The notes below the pieces were generated by a model. That model was not told where the DNA came from. It was given only the letters and a program-made list of their open reading frames with translations, and made no database searches. The position numbers and the translations under genes are program-made. Source: Clostridia bacterium (GTDB lineage: Bacteria > Bacillota_A > Clostridia > Christensenellales > Aristaeellaceae). From it: DNA of 64,000 nucleotides. Below are positions 16,556 through 25,206 of the stretch, piece after piece. The stretch spans positions 1 through 64,000 of the forward strand of contig JAGBBE010000009.1 in the NCBI GenBank assembly GCA_017938645.1, in the 5' to 3' direction. Numbering within the stretch: position 1 is the stretch's first letter; each line of letters starts with the position of its first letter.

Positions 16556-19150
16556 TTAGAGCTGACGCGCCTTTTCACGCAGACGGAAAAGGATGTTGAG
16601 CGCGTCCATGGGCGTAACAGACAGCACGTCCAGATTCTGCAGTTCCTCGATGAGGTCGTCCTGCGCCAGATGAAACATGTCGGTCTGTTTGGCTTCTTTC
16701 TTTTTCTTTTCAAGGATGGAGGACGAAATCGCCTCCTGGTTGATATCGCTCACTTCCAGACGCGCCTGAATCTCGTGAGCGCGAGACACAACAGGCGCAG
16801 GCACGCCGGCCAGACGAGCCACATGCACGCCGTAGCTCTTGTCCGCGCCGCCGGGCATGATCTTGCGAAGGAAGATGACATCCTCTCCGTGTTCAATTAC
16901 GGAAATACAATAGTTCTTCACGCCGGGGAAGCGGCCCTCGAGCTCGCTGAGCTCATGATAATGCGTGGCAAAAAGCGTTTTTGCGCCGATCTTTTTAGGA
17001 TCCAGCAGGTATTCCACGACTGCCCAGGCAATGGCAAGGCCGTCAAAGGTACTGGTACCGCGTCCGATTTCATCCAGAATGACCAGCGATTTGCTCGTGG
17101 CGCTTCTGAGGATGGCAGCGGTTTCGCTCATTTCCACCATAAAGGTACTCTGACCGCCCGCAAGGTCGTCGGATGCACCGATGCGCGTGAAGATCCGGTC
17201 GCACAGGCTGATTTCCGCCTCCTGCGCAGGAACAAAGCTGCCGATATGCGCCATAAGCGTAATCAGCGCAACCTGACGCATGTAGGTGCTCTTGCCGGCC
17301 ATGTTCGGGCCGGTGATGATCAGCATCCTGTCATCGCCGGTATCCATATTCACATCATTGGGAACAAACGGCGCGTCATTGACCATGCGTTCCACGATGG
17401 GATGACGGCCTTCCACAATGCGAAGCACACCCGTCTCGTTAAGCACAGGCTTTACGTAGTTGTTTTCACGCGCAACCGTTGCAAGCGAGAGAATCGCGTC
17501 TGTGGTTTTCAGCGCCAGCGCATTCTGCTGAATGGCTCCGATTTCGGATGCAATGGCCTCGCGTACTTCGCCAAACAGCGTGCTTTCCAGCGCCAGCGAC
17601 ATCTGCTGGGCATTGGTGATCTTGCGCTCGATCTCCTGCAGTTCAGGCGTGATAAAGCGCTCGGCATTGGCAAGCGTCTGCCTTCTGGTGTAGCGTAAAG
17701 GCACCATGGACAGATAGCTCTTGGTCACCTCAATATAGTAGCCGAACACGCGGTTATAGGCGATTTTGAGGTTCTTGATGCCGGTTTCCTGACGCTCGGC
17801 AGTTTCCATATCCAGGATCCACTGCTTGCCGTTTTCCATAGCGTCGCGGTATTCATCCAGTTCAGCATGGTAGCCTTTGCGGATGATGTTTCCATCGCCC
17901 ATGGTGATCGGCGCATCGGGATTGATGGCATTTTCAATCAGCGTGCATAGGCTTTCCAGCGGCGTGAGCGTATGCGCCAGCGCCTGCACCGGAACAGAAT
18001 CAAACTGCCCCAGCATTTCCTTGACCGGCTTCACAGCGCGCAGCGAGCGCAGAAGCGCCAGACAGTCGCGGGCAGTGAGGTTGTTATAGCTGATCTTGCC
18101 AAGCAGACGTTCCATATCCGCAACGTCTTCCAGCGCCTGGCCGATTTCCTCGCCCTCCATGTAGCGGTCGCGCAGCGCTTCCACTGCATCCAGACGGGAC
18201 TGGATTCTGCTGGAATCAATCATGGGATTTTCCACCCAGGAGCGCAGAAGCCTCGCGCCCATGGCCGTGTGCGTCTTGTCCAGAAGCCACAGAAGCGACC
18301 CGCGCCGCTCGCCGGTGCGAAGGCTTTCCGTCAGTTCCAGATTACGGCGGGTCATGCGGTCGAGGAACATCGTATCCGCGCCCTGATAAATGGAGATCTG
18401 CGTGATATGCGAAAGCGCGTTGCGCTGGGTGTCGCTGAGGTAATACAAAAGTGCGCCGGCAGCAATGAAGCGTTTGTCCCTTGCATCAAGCCCGAGAGAG
18501 GACAGCGAATGCACCTTAAAGTGACGGATCACAGCCTGCTCCGCAGCCTTCTTCTGGCAGCAGCCTTCCGGCAGTTCTGAGCAGCTCACATCCTCGCAGA
18601 GGAAAGGCGTGAGCTTTTCAAGGTCGTTGGTCACAATCTCGTTGGGACGGATGCGCATAAGCTCGTCACGAAGGGTCTTTTCCGCCTCCACCAGCTGATG
18701 CACCACCAGTTCGCCCGTGCTGACGTCGGCATAGGCAAGCTGCGCAGTCTTTCCGGCAAAGATGACGGCGAGCACATAGCTGGAGCTCTTTTCGTCCAGC
18801 TGCATGGGATCAACGACCGTTCCGGGCGTAATGATGCGCACCACATCTCGCTCCACCAATCCCTTGCTCAGCGCAGGATCAGTCAGCTGTTCGCAAATGG
18901 CAACCTTGTAACCCTTCTCAATCAGCTTGGCCGTATAGGTGGAGGCAGCATGATACGGCACGCCGCACATGGGCGCGCGCTCTTCCAGACCGCAGTCCTT
19001 GCCTGTCAGCGTCAGCTCCAGCTCTTTGGACACGAGCTTTGCGTCCTCGAAAAACATCTCGTAAAAATCTCCGAGACGGAAAAAGAGAATGCATCCCTTG
19101 TATTTTTCTTTGAGCTGCAGATACTGCTGCATCATCGGGGTCAGCGCCAT
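16556..19150 (-). CDS. mutS: DNA mismatch repair protein MutS
   Basis: 864 residues, normal length. The mismatch-reading FxE motif lies in RLGDFYEMFFEDA (about residue 30), the Walker A site is GPNMAGKSTYMRQ (about 616), Walker B/signature regions are SLVILDEIGRGTSTFDG and the ABC-type helix-turn-helix end is intact. MutS binds mispairs and recruits MutL, encoded directly downstream. Start ATG follows AAAGGAG. Confidence 0.96.
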   Translation of the reverse strand: MALTPMMQQYLQLKEKYKGCILFFRLGDFYEMFFEDAKLVSKELELTLTGKDCGLEERAPMCGVPYHAASTYTAKLIEKGYKVAICEQLTDPALSKGLVERDVVRIITPGTVVDPMQLDEKSSSYVLAVIFAGKTAQLAYADVSTGELVVHQLVEAEKTLRDELMRIRPNEIVTNDLEKLTPFLCEDVSCSELPEGCCQKKAAEQAVIRHFKVHSLSSLGLDARDKRFIAAGALLYYLSDTQRNALSHITQISIYQGADTMFLDRMTRRNLELTESLRTGERRGSLLWLLDKTHTAMGARLLRSWVENPMIDSSRIQSRLDAVEALRDRYMEGEEIGQALEDVADMERLLGKISYNNLTARDCLALLRSLRAVKPVKEMLGQFDSVPVQALAHTLTPLESLCTLIENAINPDAPITMGDGNIIRKGYHAELDEYRDAMENGKQWILDMETAERQETGIKNLKIAYNRVFGYYIEVTKSYLSMVPLRYTRRQTLANAERFITPELQEIERKITNAQQMSLALESTLFGEVREAIASEIGAIQQNALALKTTDAILSLATVARENNYVKPVLNETGVLRIVEGRHPIVERMVNDAPFVPNDVNMDTGDDRMLIITGPNMAGKSTYMRQVALITLMAHIGSFVPAQEAEISLCDRIFTRIGASDDLAGGQSTFMVEMSETAAILRSATSKSLVILDEIGRGTSTFDGLAIAWAVVEYLLDPKKIGAKTLFATHYHELSELEGRFPGVKNYCISVIEHGEDVIFLRKIMPGGADKSYGVHVARLAGVPAPVVSRAHEIQARLEVSDINQEAISSSILEKKKKEAKQTDMFHLAQDDLIEELQNLDVLSVTPMDALNILFRLREKARQL

Positions 19151-19178
19151 CCGGTACGCTCCTTTCGTATCACAACAT

Positions 19179-19205
19179 GGCGCGCGGAAAATTCATCCGC
19201 GCGCC
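19179..19205 (-). other. Intercistronic GC hairpin without T-run
   Basis: A perfect 10-bp stem (GGCGCGCGGA / TCCGCGCGCC, 7-base loop) between the YlbF/YmcA-like gene and mutS. No T-run follows on the minus strand, so it may be an mRNA processing or stability element rather than a full terminator. Confidence 0.5.
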
Positions 19206-19214
19206 AGAAACTTC

Positions 19215-19622
19215 TTAGTGCTGATGGCCGCAGCCGCCACCGCAGCTGGAGCAGGAACCGCTGCAGCCTTCCTCATGTTCCTCCTCGCCGGTAACGACGT
19301 AGCGGATGATGCTGTTGACCTTCTTCATCATCTCAGAGAAAGCTTCGTTGGTCTGACGCATCTTGTTGAGAATTTCGTTCTGGTCGATGGCGTCTTCCAC
19401 ATTCTGCAGTTCTTCGCCGGCCTTGGCCAGAGCGCCGTGGTCCATGTTGGCGTCCGCCAGCAGCATTTCGATGGCGTGACGCTTTTCGGTGTAAGCAGCG
19501 ATCAGCTGAGTGGCTTTTTCATCCTTCATGGCAGCCTGCTCGGCAAGACGCATGGAGATGTATTCTTCGCTTTCCAGAATGGCTTCCGCCAGCATTTCGG
19601 CCTGATTGAGTACCTTTTCCAT
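19215..19622 (-). CDS. YlbF/YmcA-family protein with Cys/His tail
   Basis: About 135 residues, helical (Com_YlbF family). The ATG at 19622 has AAAGGTGAG at good spacing; the GTG twelve bases upstream overlaps that site. The C-terminus is a metal-binding-looking tail, CSGSCSSCGGGCGHQH, with four Cys and two His. In Bacillus, YmcA (RicA) is encoded between miaB and mutS, exactly the position here, and the RicAFT complex carries Fe-S clusters and affects RNase Y maturation. The orthology is inferred from position and family, not proven; it could equally be a YlbF paralogue. Confidence 0.75.
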   Translation of the reverse strand: MEKVLNQAEMLAEAILESEEYISMRLAEQAAMKDEKATQLIAAYTEKRHAIEMLLADANMDHGALAKAGEELQNVEDAIDQNEILNKMRQTNEAFSEMMKKVNSIIRYVVTGEEEHEEGCSGSCSSCGGGCGHQH

Positions 19623-19630
19623 TGTTAAAC

Positions 19631-21037
19631 TCACCTTTCTTTTCGTTCGCCGCGAAGCGTATTCACTGCGGCAGATGTAATGGTAACGGGAATGATTTTG
19701 CCGATGTCATCAGAGGTGCCATCGAGCGTAACGGTGATGCTTCGCGTGCCCTTGCCGGATACCTTGTTGGGATCGCGCTTGGACAGGCTTTCCACCAGTA
19801 CAAGTTCTTTCTTGCCGATCATGCTTTCATGCACGCGTGCAGTGGAAGCTTCCACCTCACGGATAAGCTTTTCGATGCGGCGGGAGGATTCGTCGTCAGG
19901 AATGCGGCCATCCATACGGGCAGCCTGCGTACCCTCGCGCGGCGAATAAATAAAGGTAAACGCCGCGTCGTAGCCGACCTCGCGAACCAGCGAGCAGGTG
20001 TCCTCAAACTGAGCTTCCGTTTCACCCGGGAAACTGACAATAAGATCGGTTGTGAGACCGATTCCCGGAACGGCCGCGCGCAGCTTTTCCACCTTGCGAA
20101 GATAATCGTCGCGGGTATAGCGGCGGTTCATCAGACGCAGGATTTCATCGCTGCCGCTCTGCACGGGCAGATGCATATGGTTGCAGATATGCTTGCCATT
20201 TGCCATGACCTCGATGAGATCATCGCTCAAATCCTTGGGATGAGACGTCATGAAACGGATGCGCGGCACGCCCATGCGATCCAGCTCACGCAGAAGGCCC
20301 GGGAAGGTTTCCTTGCCATCGGAGCCGTTTCCGTAGCTGTTCACATTCTGACCCAGCAGCATGATTTCCTGCACGCCGCTTTCCACCAGCTGCTCCGCCT
20401 CGTGAAGGATGTCGATCATCCGGCGGGAACGCTCGCGGCCGCGCACATAGGGCACAATGCAGTAGGAACAAAAGTTGTCGCAGCCATACATGATGGTAAT
20501 GTAGGCGTGATGCTGGCTGAGCCTCTTGACCGGCAGGCCTTCGGCAATGAGCGTCTCCTGATTGCTGATGCTGACGACACGGGTCTTCTTCTCCAGCAGA
20601 TTGAGAAGCAGCGTCGGCAGACAGTGCAGATTGTGCGTGCCGAATGCAAGGTCAATGAAGCGGTACTGCTTCAGAATCCGCTGCGCCATCTGAGGCTGTT
20701 GCACCATGCAGCCGCACACGCCAATGATCAGTTCCGGCTTGTCCTTTTTGAGTTCCTTCAGCCACGTCACATTGCCAAGCGCCCTGCGCTCAGCATTGTC
20801 GCGCACACAGCAGGTGTTGAAAATCACCAGATCAGCATTGCGGCGGTCATCCGCCTCCGTCATGCCCATCTTAAGGAACATACCAGCCAGCTTCTCGCTG
20901 TCGTGCGCATTCATCTGACAGCCGTAGGTAACAATGTGGAAGCTCTTGGGGCGGCTGTCCATGTTCAGAATCCGCTCAATAGCGTTTTCCTGCTCCAGAC
21001 GCTCCGCCTCAGTTACATAAACAGGTTTGTGTTGCAC
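19631..21037 (-). CDS. miaB: tRNA ms2i6A37 methylthiotransferase MiaB
   Basis: About 468 residues. Domains: UPF0004 N-terminal domain with three cluster cysteines (VTYGCQMNAHDSEK, FNTCCVRDNAE, GVCGCMVQ), radical-SAM core with CDNFCSYCIVPYVRGRE (about 190), and C-terminal TRAM domain. It adds the 2-methylthio group to i6A37. Start set at GTG 21037, which has AAAGGATCAATACA in front; a TTG at 21058 overlaps the rng stop but has no ribosome-binding site. Confidence 0.94.
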   Translation of the reverse strand: MQHKPVYVTEAERLEQENAIERILNMDSRPKSFHIVTYGCQMNAHDSEKLAGMFLKMGMTEADDRRNADLVIFNTCCVRDNAERRALGNVTWLKELKKDKPELIIGVCGCMVQQPQMAQRILKQYRFIDLAFGTHNLHCLPTLLLNLLEKKTRVVSISNQETLIAEGLPVKRLSQHHAYITIMYGCDNFCSYCIVPYVRGRERSRRMIDILHEAEQLVESGVQEIMLLGQNVNSYGNGSDGKETFPGLLRELDRMGVPRIRFMTSHPKDLSDDLIEVMANGKHICNHMHLPVQSGSDEILRLMNRRYTRDDYLRKVEKLRAAVPGIGLTTDLIVSFPGETEAQFEDTCSLVREVGYDAAFTFIYSPREGTQAARMDGRIPDDESSRRIEKLIREVEASTARVHESMIGKKELVLVESLSKRDPNKVSGKGTRSITVTLDGTSDDIGKIIPVTITSAAVNTLRGERKER

Positions 21038-21054
21038 TGTATTGATCCTTTCGG

Positions 21055-22176
21055 TCAAAGAATACGTCCCGTCTCGCGGCAGGCCGTGCAGGGCACGGTC
21101 AAAGCATCGCGCAGAGAATCGGATGTGCGTTTCCGCGTCATTTCGAGAAGTCCAAGTCGCGTAAAGCCATGCACCACGTTTTTGACGCGATCATCGGACA
21201 GCGCATCCACCATCGCCTGCATCACAAGCTCACGCTCGCTGTCCTTTTCCATGTCGATAAAGTCAATCAGGATGATTCCGCTCAGATTGCGCAGCCTGAT
21301 CTGGCGGGCAATCTCCGGCACAGCGCGAAGGTTTTCCTCCACAGCGAGGTTTCCCCCATCCGTCGCTTTAACGGTTCTTCCGGAGTTGACGTCGATGGTC
21401 TGCAGCGCCTCGCGCTCGTCAATCACAAGGCTTCCGCCGTCAGGCAGATCCACCCGGCGTCCAAGCGCCGCCTTCGCCTGATTCTCGACAAATGCCCATT
21501 CTTCAAGCGTTCTCTCCAGCGTCTCCATCGGATGGCGGGCCGAATAATCGCGGATGAGCACATCTGCTACGGAAGGTTCGGTGTGCATAACTGCAGGTGC
21601 TTTGGTATGCAGCGCTTTTTCGAAAAGCTGCTGCCACATTTCCCACAGCTGCTGCGCTTCCTGCGCCACCTCTTCTTCAGCGGCGAACAGCGCTGCATGC
21701 CTGACAATTACACCAAATCTTCCGGATGAGATTGTTTCACCGAGCACTTTGGCGCGGGCCCGCTCATCGCCAGCCTCAATGCGCTTGCTCAAGCCCACAA
21801 AGCGGTTGCACGGCATCAGCAGCACATACTGTCCGGGAAGAGCGATGTCGCGGGTAAGGAAGGCGCCTTTGCCTCCCTTGGGCGCTTTTTTCACCTGTAC
21901 CAGAATCTCCTGCCCGCTCATCAGCGAGGCATTGCCCATAGTGCGATGATAGCTTTCCGCTTCCTTGAGAGGAAGAAAGCCATTGAGCGGCTGTCCGATT
22001 CGGACAAAGGCAGCTTTGATATCCGGCAGCACGCGTTCAACACGCCCGGCAATGATGGAACCGACGATGCTTTCGCTGTTTTCCAGATGGTATTCCAGAA
22101 GCTTTGCGCCTTCCATCAGCGCAATTTTCCGGGTTTCTCCATCCTGACAAATCACCAGCTGATAGGGATTGCCCAT
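21055..22176 (-). CDS. rng: Ribonuclease G/E family endoribonuclease
   Basis: About 373 residues, shorter than E. coli RNase G. An S1-like N-terminal region (SIIAGRVERVLPDIKAAFV, NGFLPLKEA) precedes the DNase I-like catalytic domain with magnesium aspartates in TIDVNSGR and IILIDFIDM, and the protein ends just after a zinc-link-like CTACRETG. These enzymes cut single-stranded 5'-monophosphorylated RNA. Start at ATG after GGAGG, overlapping the TIGR03936 stop; such pairing with the TIGR03936/TIGR03960 genes is standard in Clostridia, where rplU-rpmA usually follow but are absent here. Confidence 0.88.
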   Translation of the reverse strand: MGNPYQLVICQDGETRKIALMEGAKLLEYHLENSESIVGSIIAGRVERVLPDIKAAFVRIGQPLNGFLPLKEAESYHRTMGNASLMSGQEILVQVKKAPKGGKGAFLTRDIALPGQYVLLMPCNRFVGLSKRIEAGDERARAKVLGETISSGRFGVIVRHAALFAAEEEVAQEAQQLWEMWQQLFEKALHTKAPAVMHTEPSVADVLIRDYSARHPMETLERTLEEWAFVENQAKAALGRRVDLPDGGSLVIDEREALQTIDVNSGRTVKATDGGNLAVEENLRAVPEIARQIRLRNLSGIILIDFIDMEKDSERELVMQAMVDALSDDRVKNVVHGFTRLGLLEMTRKRTSDSLRDALTVPCTACRETGRIL

Positions 22177-22178
22177 CG

Positions 22179-22862
22179 TCAGAGCGCCTCCATGGGTACC
22201 AGAGAACCGTCCCCGGACTTGGCAAGAATGGCTGTGCGGTAAATCAGGCTCTGGAAGTCGCCGCATCCGGCAAACTCGCACAGCGAATCCAGCCAGAGCG
22301 CAGGCTTGAGCATACCGGCCTTGAGCGCAGCGGTCTTGAGCTCGATGGTATAGCCATTCTCCGTCTCAGTGCAGGAGCCTTCCAGCACAAACGGACGGAT
22401 ATCGCAGGGATTTTCTCCGCTCTTGGTACGACGCTGAGTGACATACTCTTTCAGCGCCATGAACTCGTCAAAATTTGCTGCGGCTTTGGCGCTTTCCTCC
22501 GTCTTTGCGAAGGTAATGCGGTAGCTCGCGCCTGCCACCAGTGACATCAGCGCAGGAAAGCTATCCCCCACGGCACGGCAGTGACGGATACGCACACAGG
22601 CAGGCAGCACATCATTCATGGTATTCTTGAACTGTTCCTCTGTAACGCCATCCTCCAGCGGAACCTCCATCAGCTCACGCAGACCGATGACGCCTACGCT
22701 CAGCGGCACGGCAAAGCTCAGCCGGATATGCGGATTGAAACCGTTTGAATACTTGATGGGAAGCAAGCTGCGCCTCAGGGCGCGCTGCATGGTGCGCATC
22801 AGATCCAGATGGCCGATGTAGCGCAGCTCAGCGCCTTTTTCAAAGACAACCATCATTCGCAT
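22179..22862 (-). CDS. TIGR03936 family radical-SAM-associated protein (DUF2344)
   Basis: About 227 residues. Conserved N-terminal pattern FEKGAELRYIGHLDLMRTMQ and KYSNGFNPHIRLSFA match DUF2344, a family of unknown role always found with a TIGR03960 radical SAM protein (sometimes fused to it). Start ATG at 22862 is about 10 bases after AGGGGGG and lies inside the end of the TIGR03960 gene (10-base overlap). Confidence 0.88.
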   Translation of the reverse strand: MRMMVVFEKGAELRYIGHLDLMRTMQRALRRSLLPIKYSNGFNPHIRLSFAVPLSVGVIGLRELMEVPLEDGVTEEQFKNTMNDVLPACVRIRHCRAVGDSFPALMSLVAGASYRITFAKTEESAKAAANFDEFMALKEYVTQRRTKSGENPCDIRPFVLEGSCTETENGYTIELKTAALKAGMLKPALWLDSLCEFAGCGDFQSLIYRTAILAKSGDGSLVPMEAL

Positions 22863-24697
22863 GCGCTGCACACCCCCCTGAGCTTCTGCAGGCCGCAGCC
22901 GTTGCAGCCCTCGCGGCAGTCGCGCGTGGTTTCGGCGCGGATGGCTTTTTCATATTCGCGGCGCAGGAATGCCTTGCTGATACCCGCGTCGATGTGATCC
23001 CACGGAAGCACCTCGTCCAGTCCGCGTTCGCGGTGGGCGTAGAAATCAATCTGGAGCCCGCAGTCATCAAAGGCCTGCGTCCACAGATCATAATGGAACT
23101 GCTCCGTCCATCCATCCAGAAGGCAGCCAAGCTCCCATGCGCGGTAGAGCACATCGGAAAGCCTGCGGTCGCCAACCGCAAAGCAGGCTTCCATCTGGCT
23201 GACGCCGGAATCATGATAGTGGAATGCCGCGGACTTGAGCTGACGGAACTCTGTGCGCACCAGCTGCTGCTTGCGCTGCACGGTTTCAGGCCTGTCCTGC
23301 GCACACCACTGGAAGGGAGTGAAAGGCTTGGGCACAAACACAGACGCGCTGCAGGTGATGCGCAGCCCCTTGACGCGCTCCTGCTTGGGCACGCTGTAAT
23401 ATGCACGTGCCGCCAAACGCGCCATCTCGGCAATTCCCAGAAGATCCTCGTCTGTTTCAGTGGGAAGACCTGTCATGAAATAGAGCTTAACCGCATTCCA
23501 TCCATTGGAAAATGCGTTGGTCAGCGTGTTGGACAGATCCTCTTCGGTTACATTCTTATTGATGACGTCGCGCAGACGCTGCGTACCGGCCTCGGGTGCA
23601 AAGGTCAGGCTGCTCTTCTTCACCTTCTGCGTGTGGGTCAGGGTATCCTGAACGAACTTGTCCACGCGAAGACTGGGCAGAGAAAGCGACACACGCTTGT
23701 CTTTGAGTTCATCCGACAGCCTCTGAGCCAGCTCAGAAATGCAGGAATAGTCGCTGGACGACAGGGACGAAAGAGAAATTTCCTCATAGCCGGTGTTTTC
23801 AACAGATTTCTTGGCGACCTCAACCAGCTTGTCCACGCTGCGCTCGCGCACCGGGCGATACAGCATACCTGCCTGACAGAAGCGGCAGCCGCGCGTACAG
23901 CCGCGCATGATTTCCAGCATGATGCGGTCGAAAACCACCTGCACATACGGAACCGGAGGCTTGGTTGGAACGTAAGCATTTTCGAAATCCGTGATGATGC
24001 ACTTCAGCACTCGCTCGGGCACGCCTTCCTCGGTAGGACGGATGCGTTTGAGCGTGCCGTCGGCATTGTACTCATCCCGGTAGAAGCAGGGCACATATAC
24101 ACCGCGCAGTCCCGCCAGACGCTTCAGACAATCTCGGCGGGAAATGCCTCTCTTGCGGCAGTCGTTGATGATATCGGTCAGCTGGATAATGACTTCCTCG
24201 CCGTCGCCGATCATGAAAGCATCAATAAACTGATGAAGCGGTTCCGGATTAAATGCGCAGGGGCCGCCGGCCACAACGATGGGATCCGTCTCACTGCGTT
24301 CAGCCGACTTCACAGGAATTCCGCCCAGATGGAGCATTTCCAAAATATTGGTATAGCTCATCTCGTACTGCAGCGTGAATCCGACAATATCAAACCGATG
24401 AAGCGGCGTACGGCTCTCCAGAGAACACAGCGGCATGTTCTTCGCCTTCAGTTCTGCAAGCATATCCACCCAGGGCATGCATACGCGCTCGCACACGGCA
24501 TACGGCAGATCGTTAAGAATGCCATAGAGAATCTTCATTCCCAGATGGCTCATGGCCACCTCATATGTATCCGGAAAACAGAATGCAAAGCTGACTTCAG
24601 CCGACTCAATCGGCTTGACTTCTGCATTCATTTCGCTGCCCGTATAACGTGCGGGTTTTTCCACGTTTTTCAGCAGCGCGTCAAAATCGTAGGTCAT
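22853..24697 (-). CDS. TIGR03960 family B12-binding radical SAM protein
   Basis: 614 residues. An N-terminal cobalamin-type domain is followed by a radical-SAM core with the cluster motif CTRGCRFCQAG (about residue 270) and a C-terminal Cys-rich end (CREGCNGCGLQ, CSACE) that could hold another cluster. The substrate of this family is unknown; its constant partnership with DUF2344 and RNase G suggests an RNA or ribosome-related modification. First gene of the large leftward run, with promoter TTGCAA-17-TATCAT and Shine-Dalgarno AAGGAGG. Confidence 0.88.
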   Translation of the reverse strand: MTYDFDALLKNVEKPARYTGSEMNAEVKPIESAEVSFAFCFPDTYEVAMSHLGMKILYGILNDLPYAVCERVCMPWVDMLAELKAKNMPLCSLESRTPLHRFDIVGFTLQYEMSYTNILEMLHLGGIPVKSAERSETDPIVVAGGPCAFNPEPLHQFIDAFMIGDGEEVIIQLTDIINDCRKRGISRRDCLKRLAGLRGVYVPCFYRDEYNADGTLKRIRPTEEGVPERVLKCIITDFENAYVPTKPPVPYVQVVFDRIMLEIMRGCTRGCRFCQAGMLYRPVRERSVDKLVEVAKKSVENTGYEEISLSSLSSSDYSCISELAQRLSDELKDKRVSLSLPSLRVDKFVQDTLTHTQKVKKSSLTFAPEAGTQRLRDVINKNVTEEDLSNTLTNAFSNGWNAVKLYFMTGLPTETDEDLLGIAEMARLAARAYYSVPKQERVKGLRITCSASVFVPKPFTPFQWCAQDRPETVQRKQQLVRTEFRQLKSAAFHYHDSGVSQMEACFAVGDRRLSDVLYRAWELGCLLDGWTEQFHYDLWTQAFDDCGLQIDFYAHRERGLDEVLPWDHIDAGISKAFLRREYEKAIRAETTRDCREGCNGCGLQKLRGVCSACE

Positions 24698-24736
24698 ACT
24701 TCCTCCTTCAAGTTGTGCATACGCACATACATATTT

Positions 24737-24765
24737 ATGATATCATGCGAGACTTTCGCTTGCAA
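24737..24765 (-). promoter_or_regulatory. Promoter of the TIGR03960-rng-miaB-mutSL run
   Basis: Minus-strand TTGCAA, 17-base spacer, TATCAT, 40 bases upstream of the ATG. Confidence 0.5.
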
Positions 24766-24865
24766 GCTTTCAGATAAAAAAAGCCTGATTTACCACCAGC
24801 CGGGGATCAAAAAAATGTACCTGACCGACTCAGAAAGAAAAAATCCAAAATTTCAAAATGAGGTA

Positions 24866-24894
24866 TTGCAATTTCGAAATGAGTCTGCTATAAT
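24866..24894 (+). promoter_or_regulatory. tRNA promoter
   Basis: TTGCAA, 17-base spacer, perfect TATAAT, about 30 bases before the tRNA-like fragment at 24924 and about 105 before the tRNA-Ala. The rest of 24766-24923 is AT-rich and shows only a small GTTGG/CCAAC hairpin (24903-24917) in the presumed leader. Confidence 0.7.
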
Positions 24895-24923
24895 TCCGTT
24901 TGTTGGTTTTTCCAACGTCATAT

Positions 24924-24974
24924 GGGGCATTAGCACAGTTGGTAGAACGAGGTACTCCTACCTCATCCCCACCA
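24924..24974 (+). pseudogene. Truncated tRNA-like sequence (51 nt, no T-arm)
   Basis: The first 22 bases are identical to the 5' end of the tRNA-Ala at 24999 (acceptor strand plus D-arm). The rest forms a weak GAGGT/ACCTC stem and ends CCCCACCA, but the variable loop and T-arm are missing and only four acceptor pairs can form. Best read as a recombination relic; whether a stable RNA is made is unknown. Confidence 0.6.
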
Positions 24975-24998
24975 ACGAATGCTTTTCCAAATAAATTC

Positions 24999-25074
24999 GG
25001 GGCATTAGCACAGTTGGTAGCGCGCTACATTCGCATTGTAGAGGTCACCGGTTCGAATCCGGTATGCTCCACCA
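24999..25074 (+). tRNA. tRNA-Ala (anticodon CGC)
   Basis: A 76-nt cloverleaf with encoded CCA. Acceptor GGGGCAT/ATGCTCC includes the G3-U70 pair that defines alanine tRNAs; anticodon stem CTACA/TGTAG with loop TTCGCAT gives anticodon CGC for GCG codons; T-arm ACCGG TTCGAAT CCGGT. The D-stem has one A-C mismatch. Its 3' part (from base 31) is the left attachment site of the integrated element, so integration keeps the tRNA functional. Confidence 0.95.
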
Positions 25075-25078
25075 CAAA
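25029..25078 (+). repeat. attL: 50-bp direct repeat inside tRNA-Ala
   Basis: Positions 25029-25078 are identical to 30054-30103. The repeat starts at the anticodon-loop side of the tRNA and runs four bases past the CCA. A perfect duplication of a tRNA 3' end is the normal footprint of tyrosine-integrase insertion. Confidence 0.95.
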
Positions 25079-25105
25079 TCCTGCATTTCGATGCAGGATT
25101 TTTTG
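25077..25105 (+). terminator. Terminator after tRNA-Ala
   Basis: AATCCTGCAT / ATGCAGGATT stem with TTCG tetraloop and T-run, two bases after the CCA end. Confidence 0.9.
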
Positions 25106-25169
25106 TTTTATCCACCTATTTCTGCAAGTTCATTGTAAAAGTAATGCAGAAATGTTAAAGGTGTAAAGG

Positions 25170-25191
25170 TTTTGACCCCAATTTTGACCCC
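25170..25191 (+). repeat. Left arm-type repeats (two TTTTGACCCC copies)
   Basis: Two TTTTGACCCC units separated by AA, about 95 bases inside attL and just after the integrase stop codon. The same paired unit occurs near the right end (29901-29922) and, as GACCAC variants, beyond attR (30199-30220). Probable integrase arm-binding sites; inferred from placement. Confidence 0.6.
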
Positions 25192-25206
25192 AACGAATAT
25201 TTTCTC

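Noticed and set aside
15647..17698. 683-codon plus-strand open frame opposite mutL/mutS
   Set aside because: Antisense shadow of conserved genes; composition rich in His/Arg/Ala with no recognisable motif.
19179..19205. Terminator between the YlbF/YmcA-like gene and mutS
   Set aside because: Stem is strong but no T-run follows on the transcribed strand, so kept only as an intercistronic hairpin.
22994..24994. 666-codon plus-strand open frame opposite the TIGR03960 gene
   Set aside because: Antisense shadow; the real radical-SAM motifs are on the minus strand.
24900..25166. Apparent plus-strand protein containing GALAQLVARY... across the tRNA genes
   Set aside because: It is a translation of the tRNA-Ala and tRNA-like sequences, a well-known false gene type.
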